Origin: an uncultured Lachnospiraceae bacterium
Lineage (GTDB): Bacteria; Bacillota_A; Clostridia; Lachnospirales; Lachnospiraceae
Reading direction: 5' to 3'
Assembly (NCBI GenBank): GCA_946621895.1
Contig: CAMOOZ010000197.1
Span: forward strand, 1-6,518
DNA length: 6,518 bases
Positions 6,262-6,518 of this stretch are shown one piece after another. Numbering within the stretch: position 1 is the first letter of the stretch; every line of letters begins with the position of its first letter. Made by a program: the position numbers and the translations under genes. Below the pieces are notes generated by a model. It saw nothing but the letters and a program-made list of their open reading frames with translations. It searched no databases and was not told the origin of the DNA.

Positions 6262-6518
6262 ATGGCGGGATTTTTTGCGAAACTGAAACAGGGGCTGACG
6301 AAGACCCGGGATGCCTTTCTGGGCGGCCTGGGCCGTGTTTTTTCCGCCTCCGGGATCGATGAGGATTTTTATGAGGATCTGGAGGAGACGCTGATCCTTT
6401 CGGATATCGGCGTAGGCGCTACGGAGACCATTCTGGAAAAGCTCAGGCATGAGGTGGAGGAGAAGAAGCTGAAAAGCCCCGGGGAATGCAGAAGCCTGCT
6501 GATCGACGGGATCAGGGA
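6262..6518 (+). CDS. ftsY: Signal recognition particle receptor FtsY, N-terminal part (3' end outside window)
   Basis: FtsY is the membrane-associated GTPase that receives SRP-bound ribosomes through its partner Ffh and hands them to the SecYEG channel. The frame is open from the ATG to the window edge, 85 codons plus two bases. It begins MAGFFAKLKQGLTKTRDAF, an amphipathic membrane-targeting helix that leads directly into the helical N domain. The N-domain hallmarks are visible: DEDFYEDLEETLILSDIGV (residues 33-51), followed by a charged helix with LEKLRHEV. The long acidic A domain of E. coli FtsY is absent, as is usual in Firmicutes. The GTPase (G) domain lies beyond the window. Position directly after smc (1 bp gap) is the classic Firmicutes arrangement. 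Identity rests on the N domain and gene order, and is firm even though no GTPase motif can be seen. Confidence 0.93.
   Translation, partial: MAGFFAKLKQGLTKTRDAFLGGLGRVFSASGIDEDFYEDLEETLILSDIGVGATETILEKLRHEVEEKKLKSPGECRSLLIDGIR

Noticed and set aside
1..6518. Apparent abundance of GATC sites, suggesting a Dam-like or mismatch-repair signal
   Set aside because: Most fall at a codon junction where a codon ending in G precedes the favoured Ile codon ATC, as in GAG-ATC, GGG-ATC and CTG-ATC. Codon use explains them, and no clustering in non-coding DNA was seen.

Overview
The window is a chromosomal housekeeping segment with every gene on the + strand. It reads as the conserved Firmicutes order ackA (3' end) - rpmF - plsX - acpP - rnc - smc - ftsY (5' end). 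Gene content, order and protein flavour suggest Clostridia, most likely a Lachnospiraceae member of moderately high G+C (a judgement by eye, not computed). Supporting details are the L32 N-terminus starting MSICPKNKSSK and the SMC Walker B region reading LDEIEAALDDNNV. There are no mobile elements, CRISPR arrays, tRNAs or rRNAs.

Layout. Positions 1-237 hold the last 78 codons of acetate kinase. A near-consensus sigma-70/sigma-A type promoter (TTGACT, 17 bp, TAAAAT) starts 7 bp after its stop and drives rpmF (ribosomal protein L32). A 180-bp gap separates rpmF from plsX. It holds a strong intrinsic terminator (602-633), preceded by about 100 nt that can fold into a nested structure. The outermost helix of that structure would sequester the 5' arm of the terminator. 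From plsX onward the genes are packed tightly: 33 bp before acpP, 3 bp before rnc, 18 bp before smc and 1 bp before ftsY. I see no other promoter or terminator, so this looks like one transcription unit.

How the genes work together. PlsX makes acyl-phosphate for phospholipid synthesis, and AcpP carries the growing acyl chains that PlsX uses. RNase III processes rRNA and other structured RNA. SMC organises and segregates the chromosome. FtsY is the SRP receptor for membrane protein insertion. The operon therefore links membrane synthesis, ribosome maturation, chromosome organisation and membrane protein targeting, all growth-related tasks.

Hunt result. The genes are ordinary. The one place worth real attention is the rpmF-plsX gap, where terminator and alternative-pairing geometry resembles an attenuator or riboswitch-like leader controlling plsX and everything downstream. 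This is a proposal from hand-folding. I do not recognise the element as a known RNA class. Lesser points are the absence of a yceD (DUF177) gene between ackA and rpmF and the TTG start of smc.
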